Origin: Ochotona curzoniae
Taxonomy: Eukaryota > Chordata > Mammalia > Lagomorpha > Ochotonidae
NCBI RefSeq assembly: GCF_017591425.1
Contig: NW_024465885.1
Span: 46,061,001 to 46,125,000 of the forward strand
Reading direction: 5' to 3'
DNA: 64,000 bases
Made by a program: the position numbers and the translations under genes. Below, piece by piece: positions 31,759 to 43,985 of this stretch (positions within the stretch are counted from its first letter, which is position 1; every line of letters begins with the position of its first letter). Below the pieces are notes generated by a model. The model had not been told where the DNA came from. It worked only from the letters and a program-made list of their open reading frames with translations, and searched no databases.

Positions 31759-32081
31759 GGACCCAAGCAGTAGCCTTGCAGCTAAAGTCCTCGCCTTGAA
31801 CGTGCTGGGATCCAATATGACCGCCAGTTTTATTCCTGACAGTTCCACTTCCCATCCAGCTCCCTGCTTGTAGCCTGGAAAAGCAGTCAAGGTTGGCTCA
31901 AAGCCTACGGACCCTTGTGGGAGACCCGGAAGAGGTTCTTGGCTCCTGGCTTTGGATCAGCTCAGCTCTGGCCATTGCAGCCACTTTGGGAGCGAATCAT
32001 CAGACAGAAGATCTTCCTCTCTGTCTCTCCTCCTCTCTGTGTATCTGACTTACCAATAAAAATAAATAAATCTTAAAAAAA
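31759..32081 (+). mobile_element. Young C-type SINE, near full length
   Basis: Starts GGACCCAAGCAGTAGCCTTG, shows TCCACTTCCCATCCAGCTCC, GTGGGAGACCCGGAAGAGG and the tail CCAATAAAAATAAATAAATC. A short repeat AAGAACA (31752-31758 and 32082-32088) probably marks the target site. It faces the older reversed copy 43 bp upstream. Confidence 0.92.
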
Positions 32082-32088
32082 AAGAACA

Positions 32089-33254
32089 ACAAAAAACAAC
32101 AACAAACAGTAACACCGGGCCATCCTGAAAGTTCGGTTAAAAGAAGCATAGGAGGATCCTGGTGGTCGTCTGGAGAGAGCATTTATCCTGTCTGCTGCCC
32201 TAACAGTAAGACCACATCTACTTCCTCCAGGAGGAGTTTCCCAGGGACGCAGGAACCCCAAGTTATGAAGTCAGCGAATCCAAATTATTCAGTACAAAGC
32301 CTCACTTTTTCAGATGACGAGCCAGATCCATAAATAGATTCACAAGCTTGCCAGCCAAATTTGTAGACATCTCCCTAAATATGAAGTAGAGGAAGAAAAC
32401 CTGCAGAGTTGAAGAGCAATTTTTACCCATCTTTTTATATCACAGAGTCATGAGTGCTCCATCACTGCCCTAATTTGTACTGACAACATAATGTCAGATA
32501 CCACCAAAGAAAACAACGAGAACATGAATAGTTAGTCTCCTCTGGGATATATGTTTATGCCAGGAGAAGATTAGTTAAAAATCCATCTCCCCCACCTGAA
32601 TGCAGGGTCTGTTTGAGAAACTGTCAGAAAAATCATTACTAATGAAGTACCAGACTGTGTGAAACAATGGTTAGAAAGGAAGTTTCAAAGATAAATGCAA
32701 TCACAGATGACACAAATTTTTCATTAGCGGAGGAAGGTGCTGGGAAAATTCATGTTTCTGGAAGAGTCTGTGATAATTACAAGTAAGCAGAGTCTCGTCC
32801 TGCCCAGTGCTGTATTTCCACCTCCGTCTGAGCCTTTTCTATGAGCTGTCCTTCCTCTGTGCTGTGGTACTGAACACTCCTAAAACTGGAATGGAAACTA
32901 TTGCCAGCCTCCATCTCTTCCAAACACATCTTAAGCCTATTTTACCACCTTTTTTTGGGGGGGGTGGGAGGGGTAGTTAATAACCATCTATCTTTGATTC
33001 ATATATTCAAAATGACCTGCAAACATGTGAGCTGGTACAACTCACCTCCTCCTCTAAGGTATCCCCAAATCCCACCACGGAACCCACAAGTAACTACCTT
33101 TGCTTGTGAAAAGGCTGTCACTTGGTCTGAAAGTCACACCCAGTTGGATCTCTGACCTGAGCTATAGGCAGGAGGAGTAGCCCAAAGAGACCACAGGAAA
33201 AAGGAGGGTTCAAATACTCATCTTCTCTCATGGGCCTTTCCAACATGCCCTCTG
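32089..33254. other. No gene recognised
   Basis: Unique sequence with a T8G8 run near 32950. No exon or RNA gene supported. Confidence 0.5.
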
Positions 33255-33600
33255 ATTACCAAGACAGAGGTGGGCATGGGCTCCCATCTCTTGGTTCACT
33301 CCCCAGATGCCTTCGGTGGCCTGGGTCAGGCCAGGGCAAAGCTGAAGCCAGAAACCCAATCCAGATCTCCCACGTGGGTAGCAGGAACACATTCATGAAA
33401 TCCATCACCTGCTGTCTTCAATGAGGACCCAGAGCCAGCAGGTTATTCTAATGCGGGACACAGGTCCTAACAGGTGCACTAACCAAAGGCACACCTCAGT
33501 TTTATCTTTGTTGCTGTTTTAAGATTTCTTTATTGAAAAGAGAGAGAAGAAGAATCTTCCATTCACCAATTCACTCTTCAGACAGCACAATGGCTTTTCC
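33255..33600 (-). mobile_element. Old C-type SINE (33255-33498) and a second tail fragment (33521-33600)
   Basis: GGTTCACTCCCCAGATGCC, GATCTCCCACGTGGGTAGCA and the right-hand TAACAGGTGCACTAACCAAA correspond to the reversed SINE from 3' block to head. Immediately to the right AAGATTTCTTTATTGAAAAG, a GA-rich run and CACCAATTCACTCTTCAGA are the reversed 3' end of another copy, so two old insertions abut. Confidence 0.7.
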
Positions 33601-33639
33601 AAGTTTGTTGGTATTGCTTGCTTTTTGATAACAAAAGGT

Positions 33640-34500
33640 TATCTCCATGGTTTTTTTTTTAAATAAATTCATTTGAAATACATCCTTTATTAAGTGGCTT
33701 TTGTGATGTGTTTGTTACAAATTGAGCATGCCTCTGCTGGACCATGCCTATAAATTCAACCAATCGGATGGCTCCACCTGCATCATTTGTGCCTTTTGTG
33801 ACTTGTGGGAACCTAAGTGCCTATGATTCAGACTGGAGTTATTACCCACTGGACCTACAGGATAGCTCCAAGTGCAAGTACACTCCCTCAACACAGATCC
33901 CATCTCACCCCCATACAAGGAGGCCTGCATGTTGAAGAAGGGACAGCTGGCCAAGGAGATTCACCCCCAGGACTGCCCAATCAGCAGAGTGGACACATTG
34001 TCCCAGCCTCTGGCCACCACTCAGTGCCATACCCTGCTTACTCCTAAGATAGAAGAGGATGGAATTGAAATGAATTGTTCACATTAAGCTAACTGGCAGG
34101 CTGGTAAAAAGGTACAAGCTATCTAACATCAGGGATGCTGGATGTTGAGTTGAAGCTATTTTCAAAGTCATGTCAGCCATGGGGCCTGAACAGACAAGCC
34201 ATGTGTTGGAGTCTGCAAGAGCCCCCGCAAAGATAACAAGGAAAAATTAGAAAGTGAGGTGATAGACTTTCTGACTGAGACCCTATCGCTTATCCAAGCC
34301 TCTTCCAGGAGTGTCTTAATTATTTCCACAGTTCCCCTGGGACCAGAGTGTCTTCTCTTACGCAGAAATCAGGGTACCTATATATTTTGAGGAAACTGCT
34401 GCATTGTTTCATGAATAACTGAACTTGAACTGGGTGCCCTGTACTGAATACTGCAACAAATCACAACAGGAAGCACTGTACCTATAGTTTTCTCATTGAT
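33640..34500. other. Unidentified block with several overlapping open frames
   Basis: Frames at 33744-33935, 33817-34047 and 33872-34087 (+) and 33748-33954 (-) overlap. None has a motif I recognise. A decayed processed pseudogene or a lineage-specific repeat is possible. No poly(A) or target duplication was found to decide. Confidence 0.25.
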
Positions 34501-34519
34501 GCAAAAATTTGTGTGTTAT

Positions 34520-34520
<1 letters not shown>

Positions 34521-34577
<57 letters not shown>
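34521..34577. repeat. (GT)n microsatellite, about 26 units
   Basis: GTGA, then a perfect GT run to 34576. Long enough to be polymorphic. Confidence 0.95.
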
Positions 34578-34578
<1 letters not shown>

Positions 34579-34749
34579 GGTTACAGTTGGAGGCATATGG
34601 CAATATTGTTTCCATTTGTCACTATTGTGAATGATAGATTTTTTTAATCCACTGTTTTGATTAAAAAAGGACCCCCCCTTCCGAAAAAAAGAAAATTCTA
34701 AGATGTTCTTGCTTACTGGAAACATTTACTACACAGTTTTCTTTTATGT

Positions 34750-35062
34750 TAAAGATTATTTTGATCTATTTTAAAGGCAATGTTACAAGAAGCAAAAGAG
34801 AGAGCTCTTCTATCTGCTGATTCATTCCTCAGCTTGGCTACAACAGCTCAGGCAGGGCTAGACCAGAGACAGGCAGGAGGAGTTTCCTCTGGGTTTCCCA
34901 CATGGGTAAAAGGACAAATGCTTAAACCCTCTTCTGCTGCTTTCCCAGATACACCAGCAGGAAGCTTGATTGGATATGGAGCAGCCAGGACTCAACTAGC
35001 ACCAATAAGGGATGCTGGCATTGCAGGGAGAGGAGCTTGCTACACTACAATGCCAGCCTGAG
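34750..35062 (-). mobile_element. Older C-type SINE, reversed
   Basis: Left end AAGATTATTTTGATCTATTT with a purine block, then TGCTGATTCATTCCTCAGC, GGGTTTCCCACATGGGTAAA, GGAGCAGCCAGGACTCAACT and a right-hand TGGCATTGCAGGGAGAGGAG. The 93-codon frame 34780-35061 is its antisense reading. Confidence 0.75.
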
Positions 35063-35206
35063 CTACTCTCCTTTCTAACACTGAGATTATAAACTTGACA
35101 AGTATTGGATATAGTCATGTTGTGAAGTCCCAACAAGGACATTGTTTAAGAAGAAACTTTATAAATTAAATGGGGCATGTGGCCCCATTCTGTGAAGTCA
35201 GGGTTG

Positions 35207-35905
35207 CACTGAGGGTTGATTGTTTTCCTTTGTGTAGTCTCAGGATTAATTCAAGCTGAACTATGGCCCAGGTTGCCTGGCCTAGTTCCTTGGACCTGCC
35301 TACACAGTGGGTGCTGGGTCTCTGAGCCCCAGGGGTGGGGGATCCAGTGGGATCCTGTTTCTGGCTTGGTCCCTTAGGCTCACCTGTGAGAATTGGTTGT
35401 CCTCAATAGAAAAGACAGAGCCTTGGATGGCAGGCCCTGTTGCAAATGGAGGGTATGGCAGCCCATTGGAGCCCATAGAGGCCATCTGGTACCATAACAG
35501 AGAAGGAGGGCAGAACAAATTGGACAACTACCCCAGCCAAGTGATGAAAGCAAATATCTGGGTGAGTGGAGACAGTAGGGTCAACTGTATCAGCCAATGG
35601 GCATTGGAAGGGTTTCCTCATCCTTGGATCAGCGAGATCAACCACATTTCAGAACTATTGAAACCACCTGGGCAGAACCCTCAAAACATGTGTCACATCA
35701 GGACCCCGGGTTGATATTGGGTGGCCAATCTCCCTCCCCAGCTACTACCAGTTGGGAGGCTGGTGATGGTCCCTTCCCTTATCTCCTCCCTTCCCCAAGA
35801 AACAGGAAGAAATCGCATATTTGGAAACAATGATCACATTCACTTTTCCCTAACCTTCAATCTTTCCCACCCTGATCAACTACGCAAACGTCACCAAAAA
35901 TAATT
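35207..35905 (+). mobile_element. Unidentified element with an A/T-rich end; possible lineage-specific LINE or LTR piece
   Basis: A coherent 0.7-kb block of low apparent decay ending in CACCAAAAATAATTTTTTT. It contains a 135-codon frame (35307-35714) and polypyrimidine segments (CTCCCTCCCCAGC, CCCTTCCCTTATCTCCTCCC). I suspect a lagomorph L1 3' UTR or an ERV part but cannot name it, and no family motif appears in the frame. Confidence 0.3.
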
Positions 35906-36726
35906 TTTTTAAAAAATTCAAGCCAAATAATATTTTCCTGAAATCACTTTGCAAATATATGTTTAGCTTGATTGAAATAACCAAGGATACATGCATTTAA
36001 TACAAAAATTAATATTATTAATCAAGGGTTGTGTAGCATGCCCAAACAATCTGTCAGTGGATAGAGGATCAACTGAACTACATGGTGTATATTTAAAGGC
36101 CACATGCATACAAGAATAGAGAATGCTTGGTTACAAAGATAGACATACCTTATTACTGAAATATGATAGTAGGTGTCAGCCTTAATCGAACAAAATATCT
36201 ATCCTACATCATTTTACCAGCAGCATTTTAAGCATCCACATTTGGGTCATCTTGAAAAAATTACTCAATCACAAGAACCAAAATGATTGGTTCTATCAAA
36301 TTTTCTCTGGCTCTCCCTCCCTCAGATCTGGACTTCTAGTACTCAGAGAACTTTTCTTTCTTATATTAGATGCCTTTGTTCTTCTACAACCATAGAACTC
36401 TAACCATCTTGCTCCTATCCAAGCCTGGCTTGTCTCGGAGTCCTTATGTCAACATCAGAGCTCCATTTGTTGTTTCACTGAGAAGCCCAGAACTCAGGTT
36501 TTCTGCTTCATCTCTTCCTTGCCATCATGCACAAGCAATCACCATGCTCTGATACATGCCCTAGGTAACAGCTTCAAGACAGAAAGGGCCATGAGTCCAG
36601 GAACGTAGGACATCTCTAGAAGGTGGAAAAGTCAAGAAAATGGATTTTTCCCTAGATCCCAGGAAGGAACCCAATCACAGCCACAGCCTGGCTTTACTCT
36701 AGTGAGACCCAGGTCACATTTCCTGT
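35906..36726. other. No gene recognised
   Basis: AT-rich, then mixed unique sequence; nothing supported. Confidence 0.5.
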
Positions 36727-37078
36727 GTTGAAATTAATTTATGTGAGAAGCAGAAGAGGAGAAAAAGAGAGCAGAGACAGACAGAGGGATAAAACAAAGG
36801 GGGAAGGCGGACAGAGGTGCCTATTTAATGGTTCACTCCCAAATAACTACAACAGCCAGGACTTAGCCAGGCTTAAGCCAGGAGATGGGAGTGTAGTCTG
36901 GTCTTTCACATAGGTGACAGGGATGCAAATACTGGAGGCAACACATGCTGCTTGCCAGGATGCACATTAGCTGGAAGCTTGAGTCAGGAGCCAAGGAAGG
37001 ACCCAAACTCGGGTGTGCCAATGCACCACATGGCATCCCAAGTAGCAACTCAACCCCTACACTAATCGTCTGTCCCAT
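36727..37078 (-). mobile_element. Older C-type SINE, reversed
   Basis: Left purine block (GAGAAAAAGAGAGCAGAGAC), then TTAATGGTTCACTCCCAAAT, CTTTCACATAGGTGACAGGG, GGACCCAAACTCGGGTGTGC (reversed B-box area) and CTACACTAATCGTCTGTCCC at the head. Strongly diverged. Confidence 0.7.
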
Positions 37079-37810
37079 TCAAATGTACACCTCAGTTATC
37101 TGAAGTACTGCAAGTGGAAGGAAAGACAGGTGCTACCTTCACAAGTCCTTACTAACAACCACAAAGGTAGATGACACAATGCATCCTCCCAGACCAAGTG
37201 AGTTTGGTCCCCTGAGTGACTAACCCAGACATGGAGCCCAAAGCCCAGTCCTCCCCTGGGATCTCTGCTCACAGACCAGTTCAGCTCTTTCCCCTCCCTC
37301 ACTTTGCAATGCCAGCCCCCACTGTCAAACATTGACTTGAGGAAGGCACCAAATCGGAATTTGGTTCTATTACAAATAGCAGGCAAATATTTTCCAAATG
37401 GTTTCTGAAATCAGTCATGAGCACTTTTTCAGAGTTTTTTAAATACTTTCAAATTCTTTTGAAATTCCTAGAGATTGATATGGGTTTTTAAGTCTATTAT
37501 TACTGCTCATATCACATTTTCACCTGATTTCCAGGCTTTTGTAGCATCCTCGATTGTTTAAGGTATTTGATTCTATCTTTTATTGAGGGCCTTTGAATTC
37601 AACAAAATGTTGAAATGATTCATCAATCATACTAAAAGACTTCAAAGGGATCCAGGCTAAACTTTAGGATTTTGAAGAGCATACCGGACAGTCAACTTCT
37701 TGTATTTCAACTTCAGGACAACGAGCTCATTGGAGGATTTTTCTAAAATGATCTAATGATTATGTTAGTCACATTTAAAACTCATCTGCTATCCACATGT
37801 TCTCATCCGT

Positions 37811-37857
<47 letters not shown>

Positions 37858-38580
37858 GTGTGCATTTATATATATATAAAGTGTGTGCATTTCATCTGGA
37901 CATCCATTTATTATGTAGCAAGATGTGTTTCAGGTATTCATTTCAGCAGTTCATTCCCTTAGCATCAGAGGTCATTGTGGAAGAAAAAGAAGATGAATTC
38001 TCCCAGAGTGGGAGCTGAGCCCAACAAAATCCAGAGGTACTATGTAGCATGGGACCCCAACTTTGTGCACATGGGCTTCAGTTTGAAATGCAACGTAAAA
38101 ATCCATCAAATGAGTAGTTTTAAGGCAACAACATCCCAGGGACTTTTTTCAAACATATGTGAGTAAATTCACTCACATGCTTTGGAAATAACTAAAGTAT
38201 GTGCACTAATTTTGAAAAAGGAACATGACGGATGCATTTTAGTATTAGTAAAGATCTTAGAAAAACATTTACATTTTATTTGTTGAATATTTAATGGAAC
38301 ATTAAGCCTTTGGCTGTCATATAAACTAAAAATATGCTATCTTAAACTGTCAAAAATTACAAATGATTTTAAAAGGAGCATACTATCAAATCTCAAGAAC
38401 TCTCTTTTTGAAGTATATACTTACAAATCTACAAACAGAAAAGAAATATATATTTAAAAAACATGGACTATACCATTATAGTAGCATGGGGAAGATCTGT
38501 CAGGGGTGGGAGTTTGGGGGGGAATCCTAGTCTATACAGAGAAATAATAAGTAGATAAACAAACAAATAAACATGGGTTC
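37079..38580. other. No gene recognised; (TA)n at 37817-37853 and 37868-37880
   Basis: Two TA microsatellite runs separated by AAGTGTGTGCATTT, which itself recurs directly after the second run. The remainder is AT-rich unique DNA without supported features. Confidence 0.6.
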
Positions 38581-38589
38581 CAGTTACTT

Positions 38590-39660
38590 ACACCAAGATG
38601 TATGAAAGAACTACAGACTGGAGGTGACAGTGAAGCTTCTCCCTACAGCATTGAGAAGAAGCTTGAGGACTTGTACACTGGGCAGATGATGGCAGACAGA
38701 AGAATGAGGGTACAGTGGCACAGATACTGCAAAGGAAAGGCCAGTGTCCTCCTTTTGTTGGAAACACATAGGCTTCTTTGAATGAGGGTCTTCAAAGGTC
38801 AGTAGGGTTGCAATACCTAGAAAGAAGACTACAGGCCAATGGTGTGAGAGTGGATGGCACAGCTCAGAAGCAGCTGACAGTCTGGGGGCTAGAAGTCAGA
38901 GAGTTTAGAATGTGATAGCACTGGTAACAAAACTGATAAACCAGGGTGCCATTGTCAAGGGCTAGGAATGCCAAGCTGACTTGGGTATGAGGATGTTTCT
39001 TGGCAAAAAATTGACCTAGCGAAGACTTCGAACAAAGTGCAAGTTTGAGAAAGGAGGAAAGAGTACACTGGTTCCCATGAGAACCAGGTGGGCTTGTGCA
39101 GGTGGCAGGGACATAGGCACGAGAACAGGCATAGCCCCACACTACATCCATGTTGGGCAACTGATGGCATGGGGGGGAAGAAGGAGGATTCAAAATTTTC
39201 TCACTGGGAGAGGTGGAGAGGGGAATGCAACCAAGGAAGTCAGAAAACTCGAGAAATCCAGGTTTTGAGAACAGTTAATTAATATTTCCTTTTTAAAAAG
39301 TGACGTATGATGTAACTCTTAGCTGATTTTAAAAGGAGTGGGGTATAGGGGAATCCACCTTTGTAGAAAGGTGGAAAACACAAGCAAAGCCACACAGAAA
39401 CCTTCCCAAGTGGCAGGAAAAGAGGACAGTGGCATCAGGCCTCTGCAACAGCAGGAATGCCGAAGGGGGCAAGTGGGAGAGACAGAGTGAAATCAATGGC
39501 ATCAGATGTCTGCCTAGATGGGAAGGATAAGAGAGTCAGGGGTATCGGGAAAGTGGCTCAGATTTCAAGCTTAAGTGACCCCTGGGATGTTGTTCCCACA
39601 TTTGAAATGGAGAATAGATGCAGACGAAGAGACAAATCGAGGACAGATGACTGATGTCAT
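38590..39660 (+). mobile_element. Possible ancient interspersed repeat, family not named
   Basis: Sub-blocks such as GGGAAGGATAAGAGAGTCAG and TTTGAAATGGAGAATAGATG resemble parts of a long purine-rich mammalian repeat, a second copy of which I suspect at 60200-61270. Similarity is patchy, and parts of this span may be unique. Confidence 0.3.
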
Positions 39661-39909
39661 TTGAACTGTTGTGCTGAGCTGCAGGTACCTGAGGAGACAG
39701 AGGGGTAAGATCTCTCTGGAGACCACGATGCAGTACTGAAGCTCCAGAAATGGAGGTCTGGAGTAAAGATGAAGGCTGAAGGGAAGCAGGGAGGCTTTTT
39801 GTTCTGCCGGGTAAAGATGCACCTGCATCTCGTGCTGGACAGCCAGATTTTAGTTCCTGACTGCAGCTCCCTGACGATGCTCACCCAGGGAGACAGTAGT
39901 GGCGGACAC

Positions 39910-40067
39910 TCTTGGGGAAGACCTGGACGGATTTCCTGCTTCTGGACCCCAGTCTCAGCCATGGTGAGTATTTGAAAAATCAGCAATTCAATGGAACTTC
40001 TCTCTCCCTCTTTTTGTCTTTTTCTTGCTCTGCCTCTCAACCAAATAAAAATAATTTTTTAAAGTAT
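39910..40067 (+). mobile_element. Old C-type SINE, 3' half
   Basis: AAGACCTGGACGGATTTCCT, then CTTCTGGACCCCAGTCTCAG, AACTTCTCTCTCCCTC, TTGCTCTGCCTCTCAACC and AAATAAAAATAATTTTTTAA reproduce the 3' half of the older SINE, including pyrimidine block and tail. Confidence 0.75.
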
Positions 40068-40974
40068 AAGAGACAGTGCTATTTAGGAGGGGAAAATGAA
40101 ACCGTATGTATTCCAAACATCACTTTGGGAGAGAAAAAAGGAAAGGCCAAAATATCTGTCTTCAGATGAAACAACCAAACACTTGAACCCCATTTAGATT
40201 AGAAGAAAAAGAAACCCATGTTACACTACTGGCACACAAGATGTTAGAAAGTGCAAATCCTCACAATGGCAGAAGATGACACACAGACTCAATCGCTGGG
40301 ACACGACTCACTCTCCCACGGACAAATCTGATCATGTGAGCAAACACTGCCTTTCATTACAGTCACTGATTCCCACCTGCCAATGGAAATGTCCTAATTA
40401 TCAAGGGGATAACTGGAACGCTGCTTCCCACTGTCCATCCCCATGTTTCAGTTCAATCAATGCTTCACACGCCAGACATTCCAATAGCAATCAGCAACCT
40501 GAGCAGAAAAAAAAACCATGCAGGATAGATCAGAAAATATCACTCAGCACTCTCTCCAGAAACAAGAGGGTCTTGATCCTGGGACCCTATTAATAAAGTG
40601 TCCTTTATTAGCACAACCCTTACCTTGGGAAGCTAAAGATGTCTCCTTTTTTAACAGTGAAATGGCCCCAGGATAACCTTTATTTCTCATAATTGCTTTG
40701 GCATTAAAAGAAAAATGACATCATCTAGGACAAACGGCACCTTCCTTCAGAAAACCAAAGCAGGCAGGAGGAAGTATTTGGGAAATGCGGATTAACACTT
40801 CAAGACTTCCTGTTGTGCTCAAATCTGTCAGCGCCCCAGCACAGACCACTGCAAACAGCCTGGAATTCCTCTTACTGATCCCGAGACTCCACACCTGCTC
40901 TCCCTAACTCTGGCCTCTACTGCTGATGAGCCTTGCTGGGAACGGCCAGATGGTGCTTGAGGTCCATCTAGCCC
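40068..40974. other. No gene recognised
   Basis: Unique sequence. The 105-codon frame 40276-40593 has no motif. Confidence 0.5.
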
Positions 40975-41027
40975 GGGGGGGGGGTGGGTGTGGGGGTGGG
41001 TGTGGGGTGGGTGTGGGGTGGGTGTGG

Positions 41028-41072
<45 letters not shown>
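40975..41072 (+). repeat. G-rich minisatellite joined to a (TG)n microsatellite
   Basis: G10, then repeated GTGGGTGTGGGG units (40975-41029) with at least eight runs of three or more Gs, passing into a TG run to 41072. The G-run spacing is compatible with G-quadruplex formation on the + strand. Confidence 0.93.
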
Positions 41073-41073
<1 letters not shown>

Positions 41074-43255
41074 CTTTAAGGAGCCATAGAAGATAGGGGT
41101 TGGAGTATGTCCATGTTTGTATGAATTTAAACTGAAGATAATAATTTGAAAGACCTAAACACTATCGATGTTTTGTATAGTAAAACTTTCCCATCCTACT
41201 TGGGGAGACTGTACACCTAGCCAGGCACTGGAAAGGGGTGGTTCTGGACAACCCAGGCTGCTAGTTGAGGCTGGTTGGGGCCTCCGTGTCCCAGAGGTCC
41301 CTCTTCTCCCAGAGGAATTCATGTCTTGTGGACCTCATCCTCTTCCGATGGCTTCCACCCTCTTCCCTTCCTCTCTGAACCAGTGGTTGACTCTTACCAT
41401 GGGATTCACCTGCATGGACTCTTTCTGAGACTTGCAAAGATAAAGGGAAGTGAATGGCATCGCCTTAAAGGGGAGCTCCCCACAGAGCTGACACCACATT
41501 TCACTGAAGCTTGAACTGTACAACCATTCCATCAGCTCCATTCTATCAGCACACCCCTCTCCAGGAGCTCATGAGAATGCTAAATGTCAGGAATTGTGGG
41601 ATTTTGGTGATTGACATAACCAGGAAACTGAACACCCTGCAGGAAAGTAACACGCAAGAGCCAAGACCAGTTATTCCAATAGATTGCAAAGGCAGAGGGA
41701 AGGAAAGCAGAGCCTTTAGATGCAGATTAACCCTTAATCCCAGGCAGGAGTGGCTCATTCGTGGCTTCCTTCCCACTTGACTTTTCCATTCTCTCTCTCT
41801 CTCTGCCTGTCACGCTTCCCCAGGGAGCTTGTGTCCTTCTTTCATTTCTTGTGTCAGGTTTCGGACTGCCACGTGGTAATTGATTCCGCCGCTGGTTAGC
41901 CGGGTGTTAAGTGGCAGGGATGAAGTTTCAGTGAAAACAAATAGCACTTCATGGGTCTGACCTTTCCTCTCAGAGCTTTTGTTGTGGTCGCCTCGGGGAT
42001 GTGCAGCTCAAACCTGTGCGAGCCAGTTGTGTCTGTGTCTGCAGCTCCCGACTCACCCTCACCGCTCCCAATGTGTGATGACAGCTACGTTGTCTCATTG
42101 TCACTTCTGGCTCGCTGACAGCCCAGCAGCAGGTGGAGGCTCCGATTCCCACTCATGCCTGATGTCCGAGCTGCATCTGTCTTGAACCTGCTAGGCTGCA
42201 TGGAAAGACTGACCTTCAGGAAATAAGAATGCATTCCTGCATGACAGCACATGGTCCTAGTGCCACCTCTAACTTGTAGCACAATTCACCCATTCTGATC
42301 CACCCACCAGTAGGAAGCATTGGCAATAGTCTTCCTGATAAGCCTGATCAGGGCTATTGACTGCCTTCACATCTTGCAAGCTAGAGGACACATTTCCAGG
42401 GCTGGGAGGGTGACAACTCTCAACTATCCATTCTCTGAGGATGCCCCCTGAAGCTGAGACAAAGTCATGTTGTCCAAGGTACGTCCATTGCATGTAACAG
42501 GCAGCACCAAAGGAGTAACTGAGAGGCAGGATTGTCATGGTTGCCAACATAAAATGCCAACATAAACCCCCCCCCCAGTTCCTGAGGGATGAGAAATGCC
42601 CTGCCCACTCATGCTTCTTCCTCCCTGACCGCAGCAATGCTCCCTAGCAGACGGCAGGCTCCTCTCTCCCTCAAAGTCCACCACCTGGAAAGCTAGGAGG
42701 GATTTTGGACTTTGGAGCTTGATCGCCCCAGGCCATGCCAGCAATGGAAACCACATCCCACAGACCCTGGCTTACAGCAACAGATGAGTTACTAAAATGT
42801 TCACTTATGGGACCTGGGGTATAGTCCAGGCAGAGATGCATCATCCCAAAGTTAAGGTATGACTGCTGGAGAAATGCAAATTGAAATGAACGATGATAAA
42901 GGTATTGGGAATCTCTGGCTGCTGCTGAGAGGAAGTGAGACTCAAAAGATGAAGGAAGGCTGAGAACAATGAAATTGAATTAAATGATATATGTGAAAGT
43001 CAGATACTTCCCAACTAGCATAGGAAGAGAAGCTACCGCTCACATTCTACAGGCAGAAACAGCTGAGGATGGACCCAGAATGTAGTCATGAAATCGTCAG
43101 AACCCTGTAGGAGCCCAGCTCTAACCCAGCCACAGCTGTCACAGCACAATCAGCTTAATACACTCGAGGTGCTGCTGCTACACAGTCCCATAGCCAGGTG
43201 GCTCAAGAAACAGAAAGTTTGCATCTCGCAGTCCTGCAGGCCACTGGCCAGAGGG
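41073..43255. other. No gene recognised
   Basis: Unique sequence of moderate GC. A C11 run lies near 42567. Frames at 42269-42756 (-) and 41168-41541 (both strands) are overlapping and unsupported. Confidence 0.5.
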
Positions 43256-43261
43256 CAAAAT

Positions 43262-43560
43262 GGATTTAGCAGGGTCCTCCAGAGCAACAGAACCCACATC
43301 CAAAGATGAACAAAGAGTTATGGCAGGACTTGGCTCCTACAATCATGGAGACCACGGACAGACATGATCTGCCATCTGCATGCTTAAGTCTCAAGACGGT
43401 CAGTAGTGCCCTTCATGCCCAGCCTGAAGGCCCGGACACTGGGTAGAGGCCAGGGGTGTAAGGACCAGAGTTTGAAGACTCAAGAGGTCCATGAGTACGC
43501 TGGACACCTGGGCTCAAGAACAGAAAGAAACCTCTTTGTCTCTCATCATTGTGTTCTATT
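43262..43560 (+). mobile_element. Ancient interspersed repeat, family not named (second copy)
   Basis: TTAGCAGGGTCCTCCAGAGC then AACAGAACCCACATCC matches the start of the repeat seen at 24640 (+) and 48955 (-). The following 250 bp is diverged. Confidence 0.45.
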
Positions 43561-43799
43561 CTAGGTGGCAATAAGAGATGATGGCCAGTATGCATTAGAA
43601 ATCAGACAGAATAGCAACCAAAGGATTGCAATATCTCTGCCATCAGAAGCATCAGTGTTGAATGATCAAGACACTGAAGACTGGCCACCCACTAAAAAAT
43701 AACCAAGGTACTTAACTCAGCTTCTGAACCTCTGTGAACTTTTAAACGATGAGTGCTTAACATTGATGCACAGAGACTGAAATTGTCCTCCTAGAGTCC

Positions 43800-43985
43800 C
43801 ACCCCCATCACATGCCATTCCTTCCCAGGTAATGAGTAGCATCCTGGACTTTTTGACTTTGCTAAAGGACTATCCTATTGTAATAATATAGGGGAAAACC
43901 GTGAGGGGTGTAATGGGGATGATGGGAGGGGAAATCCCTGAGCCTATGGAACTTGTATTATTAAATCAAAAATTAAAAATAAATA
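43800..43985 (+). mobile_element. L1 3' UTR end, 5'-truncated
   Basis: ATCCTATTGTAATAATATAG, GTGAGGGGTGTAATGGGG, GGAAATCCCTGAGCCTATGG and an A-rich tail ending AATAAATAAATAA. These are the same landmarks, in the same order, as the 3' UTR of the large L1 at 9595-10139. The 5' limit is uncertain and could lie as far up as 43560. Confidence 0.8.
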
